This document shows, in pieces, positions 27,454 to 35,831 of a stretch of DNA of 64,000 nucleotides. The notes beneath the pieces are model-generated. The model was not told where the DNA came from, did not search any database, and saw nothing but the letters and a program-made list of their open reading frames with translations. Position 1 is the first letter of the stretch; each line of letters begins with the position of its first letter. Source of the DNA: Marinobacter iranensis. GTDB taxonomy: Bacteria; Pseudomonadota; Gammaproteobacteria; Pseudomonadales; Oleiphilaceae. The position numbers were made by a program, and so were the translations under genes. Where the stretch lies: positions 496,001-560,000 of the forward strand of contig NZ_JANCMW010000002.1 of the NCBI RefSeq assembly GCF_029207565.1, written 5' to 3'.

Positions 27454-27966
27454 TCAATAATCTTTGTGTTCGCGGAACACACTTTGCTGGCCGTTGGCAC
27501 TGAAGGCGATAACCTGATAATCCTCCTTCTTGCCGGTTTCCATACCGGGGCTGCCCTGAACCATGCCGGGCACTGAAAGCCCTACTGTATTGAACTGGGG
27601 ATTTTCCAGGTAAGCCACAATGTCATCGGCTGGCACATGTCCCTCAATCACCAGATCACCGATCAGTGCGGTGTGGCAAGAGGCCATTTCACGCGGCACG
27701 TCATACTGCTGCTTGATCTCGTTAAGGTTGTCGGTTTCTACAATGGTGGTCTCAAAGCCATTGGCATCGAGGTGCTCAGCCCAGGACTGGCAGCAGCCGC
27801 AATTGGGGCTCTTGTAGATTGTGATAGCTGGGCCAGCCGCGCCAGTGGAGGCCAGGGGGGCTGATGACTGGGTGGGCTCGCTGGCCTGGATTGCCAATGT
27901 GGTGGCGCCGGCGGAGAGAACGATGGCGGCTACACCCGTATACAGGGCAAGTTTGTTGGGCTTCAT
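27454..27966 (-). CDS. DUF411 metal-binding protein
   Basis: A 170-residue protein with an N-terminal membrane anchor or signal (LALYTGVAAIVLSAGATTLA). The DUF411 core has ITIYKSPNCGCCQSWAEHL near residue 50 and the later Cys/His in REMASCHTALIGD and EGHVPADDI. DUF411 proteins are common in copper and silver loci; one proposed role is periplasmic copper binding. The start at 27966 gives the signal peptide directly. It heads the DUF411-propeller-cytochrome run. Confidence 0.87.
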   Translation of the reverse strand: MKPNKLALYTGVAAIVLSAGATTLAIQASEPTQSSAPLASTGAAGPAITIYKSPNCGCCQSWAEHLDANGFETTIVETDNLNEIKQQYDVPREMASCHTALIGDLVIEGHVPADDIVAYLENPQFNTVGLSVPGMVQGSPGMETGKKEDYQVIAFSANGQQSVFREHKDY

Positions 27967-28065
27967 GGTAATCCTCGATTTGATTCGGTAATAGGCAACA
28001 CAAGGCCCGGGGTCGCCTTGGCTCCCCCGGGCAATGGATGTCAGTTCGGGACGTTGCCCCAACTC

Positions 28066-28344
28066 TTAACTGGCTTCGGCGCCTTCATTTTTCGTGGCGC
28101 CGTCCATGTGGTCGCGGCCGTGGCTCTGCATCATCTTCATGCAGGCACCGGTCATGGCTTTACGATCCTCCGGAGACATGTCCGACATCATGTTCATCAT
28201 CCCCATCATGCCGCCCATTTCTTCCATGCCTTCTGAGGACATCATGCCTTTTCCTTCGCCCTCATGGGCAAATACAGAGAAGGTACCAATGGTACCGGCC
28301 AGAAAAATCGCTGTGATTGCGAGCTTGATCTTTGAATTGCGCAT
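28066..28344 (-). CDS. Small Met-rich exported protein
   Basis: A 92-residue protein with a Sec signal (KLAITAIFLAGTIGTFSVFA) and a mature part containing MEEMGGMMGMMNMMSDM, then a single Cys and a His-containing tail. Methionine clusters of this kind bind Cu(I) in the periplasm. It resembles no enzyme. It lies upstream of DUF411 in the copper island. The start at 28344 is supported by the signal peptide; an upstream ATG at 28389 would add non-signal residues. Confidence 0.75.
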   Translation of the reverse strand: MRNSKIKLAITAIFLAGTIGTFSVFAHEGEGKGMMSSEGMEEMGGMMGMMNMMSDMSPEDRKAMTGACMKMMQSHGRDHMDGATKNEGAEAS

Positions 28345-28467
28345 TTGATTCACTCCAGTGAAAGGCCCGTGACGAATGAAAGAAGGCACGGGGCTTTTTT
28401 AATAACTAACGTTGCAAGAATCGACGTTAATGAATTCGCCGCGAAGGGCGAAAATCCGGGTTAAAAC

Positions 28468-28833
28468 TCAGGAGTGATGTTCTGGAGGGGGCGTAACAGA
28501 AGCCAGGAAAGGGTCCTGGTAGATAGCCGCGCGGGCGCTTAAGACCGGTTGGGAGCCGGTATCAGTAAAACCGGTGTGATCTGCCAGCAACAGAGCGAAG
28601 CTAATACCACATTGGCTCAGCCCACTGGCACTCGGGCAGGCCATATCAGGAGCTGAGACACAATGGCTTCCAGTGTCCGATGAGGAACTGGTGCTTTCAG
28701 CCTGATCCATCATCATGGAACCACAATCCGCTACCGCAGCGTCCGCCATTTTGGAGATGGCCAACGCCGGCCCACTTATCACCAGAAGTAGTGACAGCAG
28801 CACGGAGATGATTTGGCGGTTCGTTGCAGTCAT
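28468..28833 (-). CDS. Small Cys-containing exported protein 1
   Basis: A 121-residue protein with a signal-like N terminus (TNRQIISVLLSLLLVISGPA) and a mature part with spaced cysteines: ADCGSMMMDQ, SHCVSAPDMACPSAS and LSQCGISFALL, ending PPPEHHS. It resembles the short Cys/His proteins that occur in copper loci (CopL-like), but no family can be named with certainty. A second protein of similar design is encoded at 31312 on the other strand. Confidence 0.6.
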   Translation of the reverse strand: MTATNRQIISVLLSLLLVISGPALAISKMADAAVADCGSMMMDQAESTSSSSDTGSHCVSAPDMACPSASGLSQCGISFALLLADHTGFTDTGSQPVLSARAAIYQDPFLASVTPPPEHHS

Positions 28834-29075
28834 CCTGATTTCAAACACCAAGCTGTGACGATACGTGGCTATGACATACAGCCCGTCTTTCAGTTCCACA
28901 AATCCTAGCAGTTTTTTATTTCGATGACACGACTATCTCGATATCCGAAGCCGCAAGGCAAATTCACTAAAACGGGCTGTGGGGACAAGGACAAAATGAA
29001 TTTGGATGCCCGCCCGGGCGGGCTGGTGGGTTTACTGACAGGGCCAAGGCGTTGGTGGCTTTTTAGTGCCAGCGC
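28834..29075. other. Intergenic region with GC-rich palindrome
   Basis: A 242-bp gap downstream of the second multicopper oxidase. It holds the perfect 16-bp palindrome GCCCGCCCGGGCGGGC at 29008-29023, a plausible minus-strand terminator although followed only by an A/T-mixed stretch. No gene is apparent. Confidence 0.5.
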
Positions 29076-30644
29076 TTAGCCTTGTACCTGAAAATAACGC
29101 ATCATCCCGGTGTCTTCATGTTCCATGTTGTGACAGTGGTAGATGTAGAGACCATCGAAACGCTCGAACTTCATCGCGAACTGAACAGTTTCACCCGGCA
29201 TTACAAGAACCGTATCATGCCAGCCACTGTCCACCAGGCCTTGGGTCAGGCCACTCCAGCCACGTCTATTGCCGTTGGCATCGCGCCCGATAACGTTGAA
29301 CTGCAAACCGTGAACATGCATGGGGTGAGGCATTGGTGTGCGGTTCCGGAATTCCCAGATTTCCGTATCACCCAGGCGGACTCTTTCGTCATCCGCCACA
29401 TTGGTTCTGTCAAAACGCCGGCCGTTAATTGCGAACCCCTGCATCATCACATGGCTTAGTTCAAACTGCCTGATTCGCGTGGCGTCGGTTATCGGAATTC
29501 TTTTGCGCTCCAGAGCGAGTTGCACCGGGAGGGTTTCGGCGGTATCGACCGATTCGGTTACCTTCAGTGCCATCAGGTTGAATTGGCTGCCGGCGGGCAG
29601 GCCGGAGTTACCCATCATTCCCATTCCGCCCATCATTCCAGCTTCATAACTTCCACTGATGAGCTCCAATGTGCTGCCGAGCCGGGAATCGGAAAGATCC
29701 ACCCAGATATCAAGCCTTTGGGCCGGAGCCAGAGTGGCATAGGGCTTGTCTTCGGGGTTCTCAAAAAGACCGCCGTCGGCTCCGATAATCGTGACCGGGC
29801 GCCCGTCGCTCCAGGCCAGCTTGTAGATGCGGGCATTGGAGCCGTTGAGGACTCGAACTCTGTATGGGCGCGTGGCGACCTTGCGCGTCGCCGGGGGCGC
29901 TCCGTTAACCAGAATCTGATCTCCCAGAAAACCACGCATTCGATCCATCATGGCGCCCATGCCGCCGTCGAGGTATACCAGTTCGTTGGTGCCGGTAAAG
30001 GTCCGATCCTGGAGCACCAGTAACAGTTCATTCTCACCAATTGGCAGTTTGAGGCCCAACTCTTCGTCGTCTTCCACGATCAGGAGCCCGGCAAGCCCCG
30101 CGTAACTCTGAAATCCCACGCGACCGCCCTGCTCGCCGTGAGCATGGGAGTGGTACCAGAACAGTCCGGCCCGGTCCAACACCTCGAAGCCAACGGTCAT
30201 TGTCTCGCCAGGGCGGATCGGCAGCCTTGGTTGCCCGTCTACGTCGGACGGCACATGAAGTCCGTGCCAGTGCACGGTGGTGTCTTCCGGGAGCTCATTG
30301 TGAATATGGATTTTCACTGTCTGGCCGCGGCGTAGCCGGATTGTTGGGCCCAGGTAGCTGTCCGGGTTTTCGGAGAGTGTGCTTTCCGGGCCTTTCAGCA
30401 ATTCCACCCTGTATCGCCACACCTCACTGGGTGCGCCAGGAAGTATGGGCACCGAGTCGGATGTGGCACGAAGATTCAGTTCAACATCGTATTCTTCTGA
30501 ATCAAGGCCGAGCGCCCCCGATTCAGTCGCTTTCACCCCGCCGTCACAGCCGGTAAGCAGAAAACCAGGCGACAGCGTGAGAAGAATACCGGTGCCCGCC
30601 ATGGCCTGAAGAACTGTGCGCCGATGGACACTTTTCCGGCTCAT
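29076..30644 (-). CDS. Multicopper oxidase, Tat-type lipoprotein
   Basis: A 522-residue oxidase of the CueO/SufI-like branch. The start MSRKSVHRRTVLQAMAG has a twin-arginine motif, followed by a lipobox-like LLTGC, so it may be exported folded and anchored to a membrane. Copper motifs are HWHG near 120, WYHSHAHG near 165, HPMHVHG near 436 and HCHNMEHEDTGMM near the end. A Met-rich patch (GMMGGMGMMGN) lies near residue 340. ATG 30644 overlaps the preceding gene's stop by 1 bp. It is distinct from the Sec-exported CopA at 20 kb. Confidence 0.92.
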   Translation of the reverse strand: MSRKSVHRRTVLQAMAGTGILLTLSPGFLLTGCDGGVKATESGALGLDSEEYDVELNLRATSDSVPILPGAPSEVWRYRVELLKGPESTLSENPDSYLGPTIRLRRGQTVKIHIHNELPEDTTVHWHGLHVPSDVDGQPRLPIRPGETMTVGFEVLDRAGLFWYHSHAHGEQGGRVGFQSYAGLAGLLIVEDDEELGLKLPIGENELLLVLQDRTFTGTNELVYLDGGMGAMMDRMRGFLGDQILVNGAPPATRKVATRPYRVRVLNGSNARIYKLAWSDGRPVTIIGADGGLFENPEDKPYATLAPAQRLDIWVDLSDSRLGSTLELISGSYEAGMMGGMGMMGNSGLPAGSQFNLMALKVTESVDTAETLPVQLALERKRIPITDATRIRQFELSHVMMQGFAINGRRFDRTNVADDERVRLGDTEIWEFRNRTPMPHPMHVHGLQFNVIGRDANGNRRGWSGLTQGLVDSGWHDTVLVMPGETVQFAMKFERFDGLYIYHCHNMEHEDTGMMRYFQVQG

Positions 30645-30865
30645 TACTTGTTCTTCAGATATTTGATCAGTGCCAGAATCGCAAGTATCAGGAGCACAAC
30701 CAGAAGAATCATGATAATCATCATGAATATCCCCATACCGCCCATGCCCTGCATCATGTTGCCACCCATCATGCCCTCTCCGATGCGCCCGGGTTCGTCG
30801 GCAAGAGCGAAGAGGGGCAGGAAAAGTCCCGCCATCAGGATAGTTAGCCTCTCGAAAACCTTCAT
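30644..30865 (-). CDS. Small Met-rich membrane protein
   Basis: A 73-residue protein with an N-terminal signal or span (FERLTILMAGLFLPLFALA), a Met/Gly-rich loop (EGMMGGNMMQGMGGMGIF) and one strong C-terminal span (MIILLVVLLI-type) ending KYLKNK. It is translationally coupled to the multicopper oxidase (TAATG). Likely a Cu(I)-binding membrane partner; no named family recognised. Confidence 0.7.
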   Translation of the reverse strand: MKVFERLTILMAGLFLPLFALADEPGRIGEGMMGGNMMQGMGGMGIFMMIIMILLVVLLILAILALIKYLKNK

Positions 30866-30962
30866 CGCGGTGTCTCCATATTCTTGCCCATATAATTGAA
30901 TACAGGACATGTTGAATGAGTGTGGTGCGCCTGCCGATATCTGGCAATGAGTGAAAAAATCC

Positions 30963-30993
30963 TTGATCTTAAAGTTTACTTTAAGGTTATGGT
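30963..30993 (+). promoter_or_regulatory. MerR/CueR-type promoter
   Basis: -35 TTGATC (30963-30968), a 19-bp spacer and -10 TATGGT (30988-30993), with the perfect dyad CTTAAAGTTTACTTTAAG at 30968-30985 centred in the spacer. This is the layout of CueR/MerR-activated promoters. It reads rightward into a 42-codon ORF. A weaker reading leftward (TTGACC, 19 bp, TAAGAT) also exists, so it may serve both directions. Confidence 0.75.
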
Positions 30994-31002
30994 CAATTGC
31001 TC

Positions 31003-31131
31003 ATGGCAACCGAGTCCGGGATGCTGACGATAATCCTGGTTCTCGTCAGTGGTATTACCCTTTTGCCGATTGTCGCGAAGCTGCTTTTGGCCCGACGCCG
31101 CCGGGGTCGAAAGAACGCGTGTCTGCAGTGA
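31003..31131 (+). CDS. 42-residue membrane peptide behind MerR-type promoter
   Basis: The ORF encodes MATESGMLTIILVLVSGITL, then LPIVAKLLLARRRRGRKNAC and LQ. It has one hydrophobic span and a positively charged end that would face the cytosol, plus one Cys. It starts 10 bp after the -10 of a MerR-type promoter, so the real transcript may start inside or near the ATG; the second Met (residue 7) is an alternative start. No Shine-Dalgarno is clear. A real gene is plausible but unproven. Confidence 0.45.
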   Translation: MATESGMLTIILVLVSGITLLPIVAKLLLARRRRGRKNACLQ

Positions 31132-31311
31132 AATTCGTAGGAACTTATGAGTGTAGTTCCAGTCCCAGTTTCTTAACGGAATATTAAGAGTGGTGATGCG
31201 AGGATGAGTCGTTACTGCCTGCTTGGCACCCCCACTAATGTGGGTTATGGTGCACCTTGCTTCTCCACACGTGAAAGACACTAGCTGTTCTGTAATCTGG
31301 ATATTGATGCG

Positions 31312-31641
31312 ATGACGAAGCGGTTTCTGGGAATGGCAGCCATGCTGCTCGTAGCTCACCTCCTTGTTTCACAGGGATTTGCTGCGACCTCTTTTGGGGA
31401 GGAGCCCATGGCTGAGGCTTGTGTCCTTTTGCCGGATGCCCAGGTGATATCTGACTGCTCCGGGCTCCAGGCCCAGGGTGGTTGTAGCAGCACGTGTATT
31501 TCTTCCCATGTCTGCAAACCTGCAATTCCGGATTTGCCGATATTATCGTCCTCCCTCTGTCCCAGGGACTATCTTTCACATTCCGGCCGTCTACTTTCAG
31601 GGCCGGACCCCTTTCCTCCCAAGTATTCTGCAATTTCCTGA
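31312..31641 (+). CDS. Small Cys-containing exported protein 2
   Basis: A 109-residue ORF with a good signal peptide (TKRFLGMAAMLLVAHLLVSQ, cleavage near GFAA) and a mature part rich in spaced cysteines: AEACVLLPD, SDCSGLQAQGGCSSTCISSHVC. This layout resembles the protein encoded at 28468. Ribosome-site evidence is weak. It precedes the thiol-redox genes in the same direction, 129 bp before dsbG. Function unknown; extracytoplasmic metal binding is possible. Confidence 0.5.
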   Translation: MTKRFLGMAAMLLVAHLLVSQGFAATSFGEEPMAEACVLLPDAQVISDCSGLQAQGGCSSTCISSHVCKPAIPDLPILSSSLCPRDYLSHSGRLLSGPDPFPPKYSAIS

Positions 31642-31770
31642 GCCTTTGATTGCCTGGGGTTCCCGCTTCGAGCGCCTGTCGTTCGATCCTGAGCGGTATG
31701 CCACCACGTAGTCAGCCACTCCTGGCGGTTTTTTATTGTCTGATGAATACATAAAGATGGGAGCGAACCT

Positions 31771-32592
31771 GTGATGTCATTCTGTTTGGAACACCCGGCG
31801 CGGGGTATGGCCGTGCTCTGCCGTAAGCTTTCGATAGCACTTTTTTTGAGTTTGGTTGCGGTTCTCGCGTCTGCGTCACCAACGATGGATCCGGGAATCA
31901 AGGCGCTCCAGGAGAAAGTCGGTTTTACGGTGATTGAACGCTTCTCCACGCCAGCCGAGGGCGTGACCGGTTATGTTGTAAAGACCGGAGACGGAAAAGC
32001 CGGAATAGTCTATGGCCTCGGTGACTACACTTTTTCCGGCGCGCTCCTGGGGAGCGACGGCAACGATCTGACCCGCGAATATACTGCACGTTATATACCG
32101 AAGCCGACGTATGCCTCGGTTGCCGAGCAGCTTTCCCGGGATACCCATCTGGTGAGCGAGGGTGGTAAAGAGGCCCCCGAGGTCTACGTATTCGCGGATC
32201 CCAATTGCATTTTCTGCCACAAATTCTGGCAGCAGACCCGGAGCTGGGTATCAGAGGGGAAAGTCAGGTTGCACTGGGTCATGGTTGGTTTTCTCAAGCC
32301 CTCCAGCCTGGGCTTCTCCGCCGCAATCATGAATGCCGAGGACCCGGCCGGAGCACTTCAGGCGTTCGAGGAGAACTTCGGAAATAATGGTAACGGGCGC
32401 GGAATTTCCGAACTCACCCCCATACCGGCGAACCTTGAGGCGTCGCTCGAACAACACCGCCAGTGGATGGCCGAATTGGGTTTCAGTGGAACGCCTGGAC
32501 TACTGTTCAGAGACTCGAGCGGCCAATGGCGAGGCCAGACCGGCGTGCCCGAGCAAGAAGCGCTGGGTAGAATGCTGGGAATCACTGAGTAA
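31771..32592 (+). CDS. dsbG: DsbG/DsbC-like periplasmic disulfide isomerase
   Basis: A 273-residue exported protein. The signal region is around residues 14-36 (start could be Met13), an N-terminal dimer domain covers ~40-115, and the thioredoxin-like domain has the active site NCIFCHKF (Cys146, Cys149). The cis-Pro loop is SGTPGLLF near residue 240. Ordinary DsbG has CPYC; CIFC is unusual. It is translationally coupled to a DsbD-like gene (TAATG), which would keep it reduced. Copper damages disulfides, so location beside the copper genes makes sense. Confidence 0.85.
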   Translation: MMSFCLEHPARGMAVLCRKLSIALFLSLVAVLASASPTMDPGIKALQEKVGFTVIERFSTPAEGVTGYVVKTGDGKAGIVYGLGDYTFSGALLGSDGNDLTREYTARYIPKPTYASVAEQLSRDTHLVSEGGKEAPEVYVFADPNCIFCHKFWQQTRSWVSEGKVRLHWVMVGFLKPSSLGFSAAIMNAEDPAGALQAFEENFGNNGNGRGISELTPIPANLEASLEQHRQWMAELGFSGTPGLLFRDSSGQWRGQTGVPEQEALGRMLGITE

Positions 32593-33782
32593 TGGATCCG
32601 CTTCCTTCTTTGCTTATCGCCGGCCAGATCATGATGGCGGTTGTGGCAGGATTGCTGTTGAACCTGACGCCCTGCGTTCTGCCTGCGATTCCCATCAAGG
32701 TACGGACTATCCTGCGGGAGGCCGGCAGCCAGCGATCACATCGTGTGTTGGCGGCACTGGCGTTTACGGCCGGAACACTCACCTTTTTCCTGACGCTGGG
32801 CGGCCTGACCGCGCTGCTGCAGTGGAACTGGGGCACGTTGTTCCAGTCGACGGTATTCGTCGGCGTCCTTGTTGCATTGATGGTCGGGTTTGCGGTGGTC
32901 ACCTGGCTGGATCTGCCCATCCCGGTCCCGGCATTTGCCGCCTCGGCGCATGGCCGCCGTTACTTTGAGGCATTCGTATCGGGGCTGTTGAGCGCGGTTT
33001 TGGCCGCACCCTGCGCCGGGCCTTTCCTGGGGGGAGTTCTGGCTTTTGCCGTAACCCAGCCGGCGTCGGTGATTATGGGGATATTTGGCAGTATCGGGCT
33101 GGGGCTGTCATTACCCTACGCGGTACTGATGCTCAAGCCCGAGTGGCTGAGTCGATTGCCCAAGGCAGGCCCCTGGACACTGGCCATTCGTGAAGTGCTC
33201 GCGCTGGTTTTGCTGGCCGCAGCCGTCTTTTTCAGCGCAAGCCTGGTGCCACAAGCGGTTTACCCCTGGTTATGGTGGGCCTGGCTGGCACTGGTTGTGG
33301 GGTGGGGCATCCGCCGCTTCATCCAGGGCAATAACGCCGTGCGTGTGATCGCCGCAACGGCGGCAGGCCTTGCCCTTGCGGTGGCGGTGGTATTTGCATC
33401 CCCACCGGGCGCCAGCGAAGGCGACCTTGCCTGGCGTACTTACTCGCCGGAACTTCTGGCGGAAACAAGAGCCCGGGGCACGCCCCATTTACTGGAGTTC
33501 ACGGCGGACTGGTGCATTAACTGCAAAGTGCTGGAGCGCACGGTGTATCAGGAGCCCGCTGTGGCTGAAGCCGTGCGGCGGGCCAACATGGTGCCCATAC
33601 AGGTCGATGTGACAGCGAGTGACCCCCAAAAGGACGCATTGTTAACCGCGACGGGTGGGCTGGCTTTACCTTTCGCAGCGGTCATTGACGGTGACGGCAC
33701 CGTTATCGCCCGTTTCACGGGACTCTTTGACACCGACAGCCTGGTCAAAGCTATCAACCGCACCGAAAACTCACAACGTTAG
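32592..33782 (+). CDS. dsbD: DsbD beta-gamma domains (no alpha domain)
   Basis: A 396-residue membrane protein passing electrons from cytosolic thioredoxin to the periplasm. About eight spans carry the beta-domain cysteines Cys28 (LNLTPCVLP) and Cys141 (LAAPCAGPF). The C-terminal thioredoxin-like gamma domain has DWCINCK (Cys308, Cys311). The N-terminal alpha domain of full-length (~570-residue) DsbD is absent here and is instead encoded by the next gene. Immediately follows dsbG. Confidence 0.9.
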   Translation: MDPLPSLLIAGQIMMAVVAGLLLNLTPCVLPAIPIKVRTILREAGSQRSHRVLAALAFTAGTLTFFLTLGGLTALLQWNWGTLFQSTVFVGVLVALMVGFAVVTWLDLPIPVPAFAASAHGRRYFEAFVSGLLSAVLAAPCAGPFLGGVLAFAVTQPASVIMGIFGSIGLGLSLPYAVLMLKPEWLSRLPKAGPWTLAIREVLALVLLAAAVFFSASLVPQAVYPWLWWAWLALVVGWGIRRFIQGNNAVRVIAATAAGLALAVAVVFASPPGASEGDLAWRTYSPELLAETRARGTPHLLEFTADWCINCKVLERTVYQEPAVAEAVRRANMVPIQVDVTASDPQKDALLTATGGLALPFAAVIDGDGTVIARFTGLFDTDSLVKAINRTENSQR

Positions 33783-33798
33783 ACATTGGAGGCGAATC

Positions 33799-34392
33799 AT
33801 GGTGATTCGACACAAAGTATTGCTGACCAGCGTAGCGATTTTACTGATCGCGGGAGCGGCTGCATTCGTTTTGATCAATAACTATCCCGCAAATACCACC
33901 AACTCCGCCCAGGCGGAGCGAGCCAGTTCTGAAGCCCCAGCACCCAGTGCCCGAACGGGGTTGGCGGATTCTTCCGACAAGGTGCGCCTGAACGTTGCCG
34001 GAGGCAACAAGGCACTGGCAGGGGATACCGGTGAAATCGTTCTGACACTGGACATTGAACCGGGCTGGCACGTGAATGCCAACCCGGCGTCCATGGAGTT
34101 CCTGATTCCCACCGTCGCCAGTTCTTCGGTTAACGGCCAGTCGCTTGACATTCCGACGCAGTATCCGCGTGGCCGGGTCAGCGACATTACGCTTGGTGAT
34201 ACCGCCCTTGAGGTTTATGACGACGACGCGAGCATTCGACTACTGCCCGACGAAAAGCATACAGCCATGTTGAAGGAAGCCGGCAAGCTCGACATGACGG
34301 TGCGGGTACAGGCCTGCAGTGATGAAGGCGTTTGCCTGGCACCGGCTGATCTGCCCCTTACCCTGAATCTGGACGATACCAACTCACAATGA
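33799..34392 (+). CDS. Separate DsbD alpha-like domain, membrane-anchored
   Basis: A 197-residue protein with one N-terminal span (residues 7-27), a low-complexity linker, and an immunoglobulin-like domain matching DsbD-alpha: DIEPGWHVNANPASMEFLIP near residue 85 and the Cys pair Cys173-x5-Cys179 in QACSDEGVCLAP. The x5 spacing equals that of the E. coli DsbD alpha pair. It would accept electrons from the gamma domain of the upstream protein and pass them to DsbG. GGAGG precedes ATG 33799. This completes a DsbD split into two genes. Confidence 0.8.
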   Translation: MVIRHKVLLTSVAILLIAGAAAFVLINNYPANTTNSAQAERASSEAPAPSARTGLADSSDKVRLNVAGGNKALAGDTGEIVLTLDIEPGWHVNANPASMEFLIPTVASSSVNGQSLDIPTQYPRGRVSDITLGDTALEVYDDDASIRLLPDEKHTAMLKEAGKLDMTVRVQACSDEGVCLAPADLPLTLNLDDTNSQ

Positions 34393-34435
34393 CCCCAGGA
34401 TTCCCTTCAGCAAAGGAATCAAACGGAGAACAACC

Positions 34436-34507
34436 GTGAACAACTTATTCAGAGTATTGCTGATTTCCGTGGTTGCCCCGGAAGGGCAGATGCGGGCTCT
34501 GTTGTGA
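34436..34507 (+). pseudogene. Truncated leader of a further exported protein
   Basis: GTG 34436 is preceded by a good ribosome site (CGGAGA) and encodes MNNLFRVLLISVVA, a signal-peptide-like start. The frame then turns into PEGQMRALL and stops after 23 residues. It looks like the 5' end of another periplasmic gene in the thiol operon whose remainder was deleted. The next ~170 bp hold nothing recognisable. Confidence 0.4.
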
Positions 34508-34679
34508 ACAGGCACGAATCGCGGTCAGAGGGCTGGAAATATTGTATTGGTAGCCCACCAAACGGCGATCCAGAAACGGAACGAGGCCAGCAGTTTCTCA
34601 CCTGGAGTGCTACCACCGGCCTGCGGTCGGACCTATCTCGCCAATGAGCTATTTTCGGGTATTTGCTGGCACCTTGGAC

Positions 34680-35588
34680 TCACAGGGCCGGCTTCAACGG
34701 ATCCAGATGTTTCCGGTTAGCCAGGAACTCGGGCCGGGGCTTGTTACCGCAATACGGCTCCTCCAGCGTATTGTGAACGCTGTTGTACACGAAAAACAGG
34801 TTGCTTCGTGGCCAGCACGACATGTTCACGTTGGAGCCATGCAGGGTGTTGCATTCGAATATGATCAGAGAACCCGGCGGGCCCTTGGGCGCCTCTATTG
34901 AGTTTTCGTTCATCAGCCTGGTCAGGCTGGCAGCGTCCGGAACGCCCAAATTCTGGGTTTTGAGGGATTCCTTGTAATTGTCTTCCGGTGTACGGCCAAC
35001 ACAGGGAATAAAGTATTTCTGGGAACCCGGGATCAGCATCAGTGGGCCGTTGAACTCGTTGTTGTCAGTCATCACGATGGAACAGCTCAGGCTGCGCATA
35101 CGCGGCATGCCGTCCTCACTGTGCCAGGTTTCGAAATCGGAGTGCCAGTTGAATCCCTTGCCCTTGAAGCCGGGTTTGTAGTTTATCCGCGACTGGTGGA
35201 TGTAAACCTCGCTGTCCAGCAGTTGGCGCACAATATCCAACAACTGTGGGTCCCGGGTCAGCCGGTCAAAGCGCTCGGATATTTCATGGATGCCGAAAAT
35301 GGACCGTATTTCTTCTTTTCCGGGTTCTAGAATCGTCCCTTCGGACAGCTTGAGGTCTTCATCTTCCTCGTAGTCCTTTAACTCCTTTATAAATTTGTCC
35401 ATTTCATCTTTGGAGAAGAAGGAGTCAAAGAACAGGAATCCTCTTTCATCAAATTCGCGTACCTGCCCTGTGGACAATGGGCCGTCGGAGAGTCGGTCTT
35501 CAGGGGTATGTACAACGGGGTCCAGTCTCTCAAACATGCCCAACTTGCGTTCAAGACGAGTGGGGAACAGGTCTTGTGGACGAGTCAT
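34680..35588 (-). CDS. ectD: Ectoine hydroxylase
   Basis: A 302-residue Fe(II)/2-oxoglutarate dioxygenase converting ectoine to 5-hydroxyectoine, an osmolyte that also guards against heat. The metal site is in FNWHSDFETWHSEDGMPRMR near residue 145 (His-x-Asp), with the second His in TLHGSNVN near residue 250. MTRPQDLFPTR is the family start. No ectABC genes adjoin it, so ectoine must be made elsewhere or imported. Confidence 0.94.
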   Translation of the reverse strand: MTRPQDLFPTRLERKLGMFERLDPVVHTPEDRLSDGPLSTGQVREFDERGFLFFDSFFSKDEMDKFIKELKDYEEDEDLKLSEGTILEPGKEEIRSIFGIHEISERFDRLTRDPQLLDIVRQLLDSEVYIHQSRINYKPGFKGKGFNWHSDFETWHSEDGMPRMRSLSCSIVMTDNNEFNGPLMLIPGSQKYFIPCVGRTPEDNYKESLKTQNLGVPDAASLTRLMNENSIEAPKGPPGSLIIFECNTLHGSNVNMSCWPRSNLFFVYNSVHNTLEEPYCGNKPRPEFLANRKHLDPLKPAL

Positions 35589-35831
35589 GGGATGCCTCCT
35601 TTTTTGCATTGACGCCATTAGACCTTGAGGCCATAGGATGTTTTTCAACCGCCCCCCCTTGACGACGCTGCCCTTGAAACATTCAACAATGAGGCCACGG
35701 TAGTAGTAGGACGCTGGTATAGGTTGGCGTCAGTTTTGGAAAGCTTTCGAGCCGTTCTTTCCAGTCGGATCAGAGAGAGAGAGCAAACCCAGGTTTGCCG
35801 AACTTCAGGATCAGCATACGGAGAGGCTCCA
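35589..35831. other. Divergent promoter region ectD / fadI
   Basis: A 243-bp region between divergent genes. It contains short dyads such as GAAAGCTTTC at 35739-35748 but no site I can assign with confidence. No gene is apparent. Confidence 0.5.

Noticed and set aside
30951..31187. Plus-strand frame of 78 codons covering the MerR-type promoter
   Set aside because: It starts upstream of the promoter elements, so it could not be translated whole from that transcript; the 42-codon frame at 31003 fits better.
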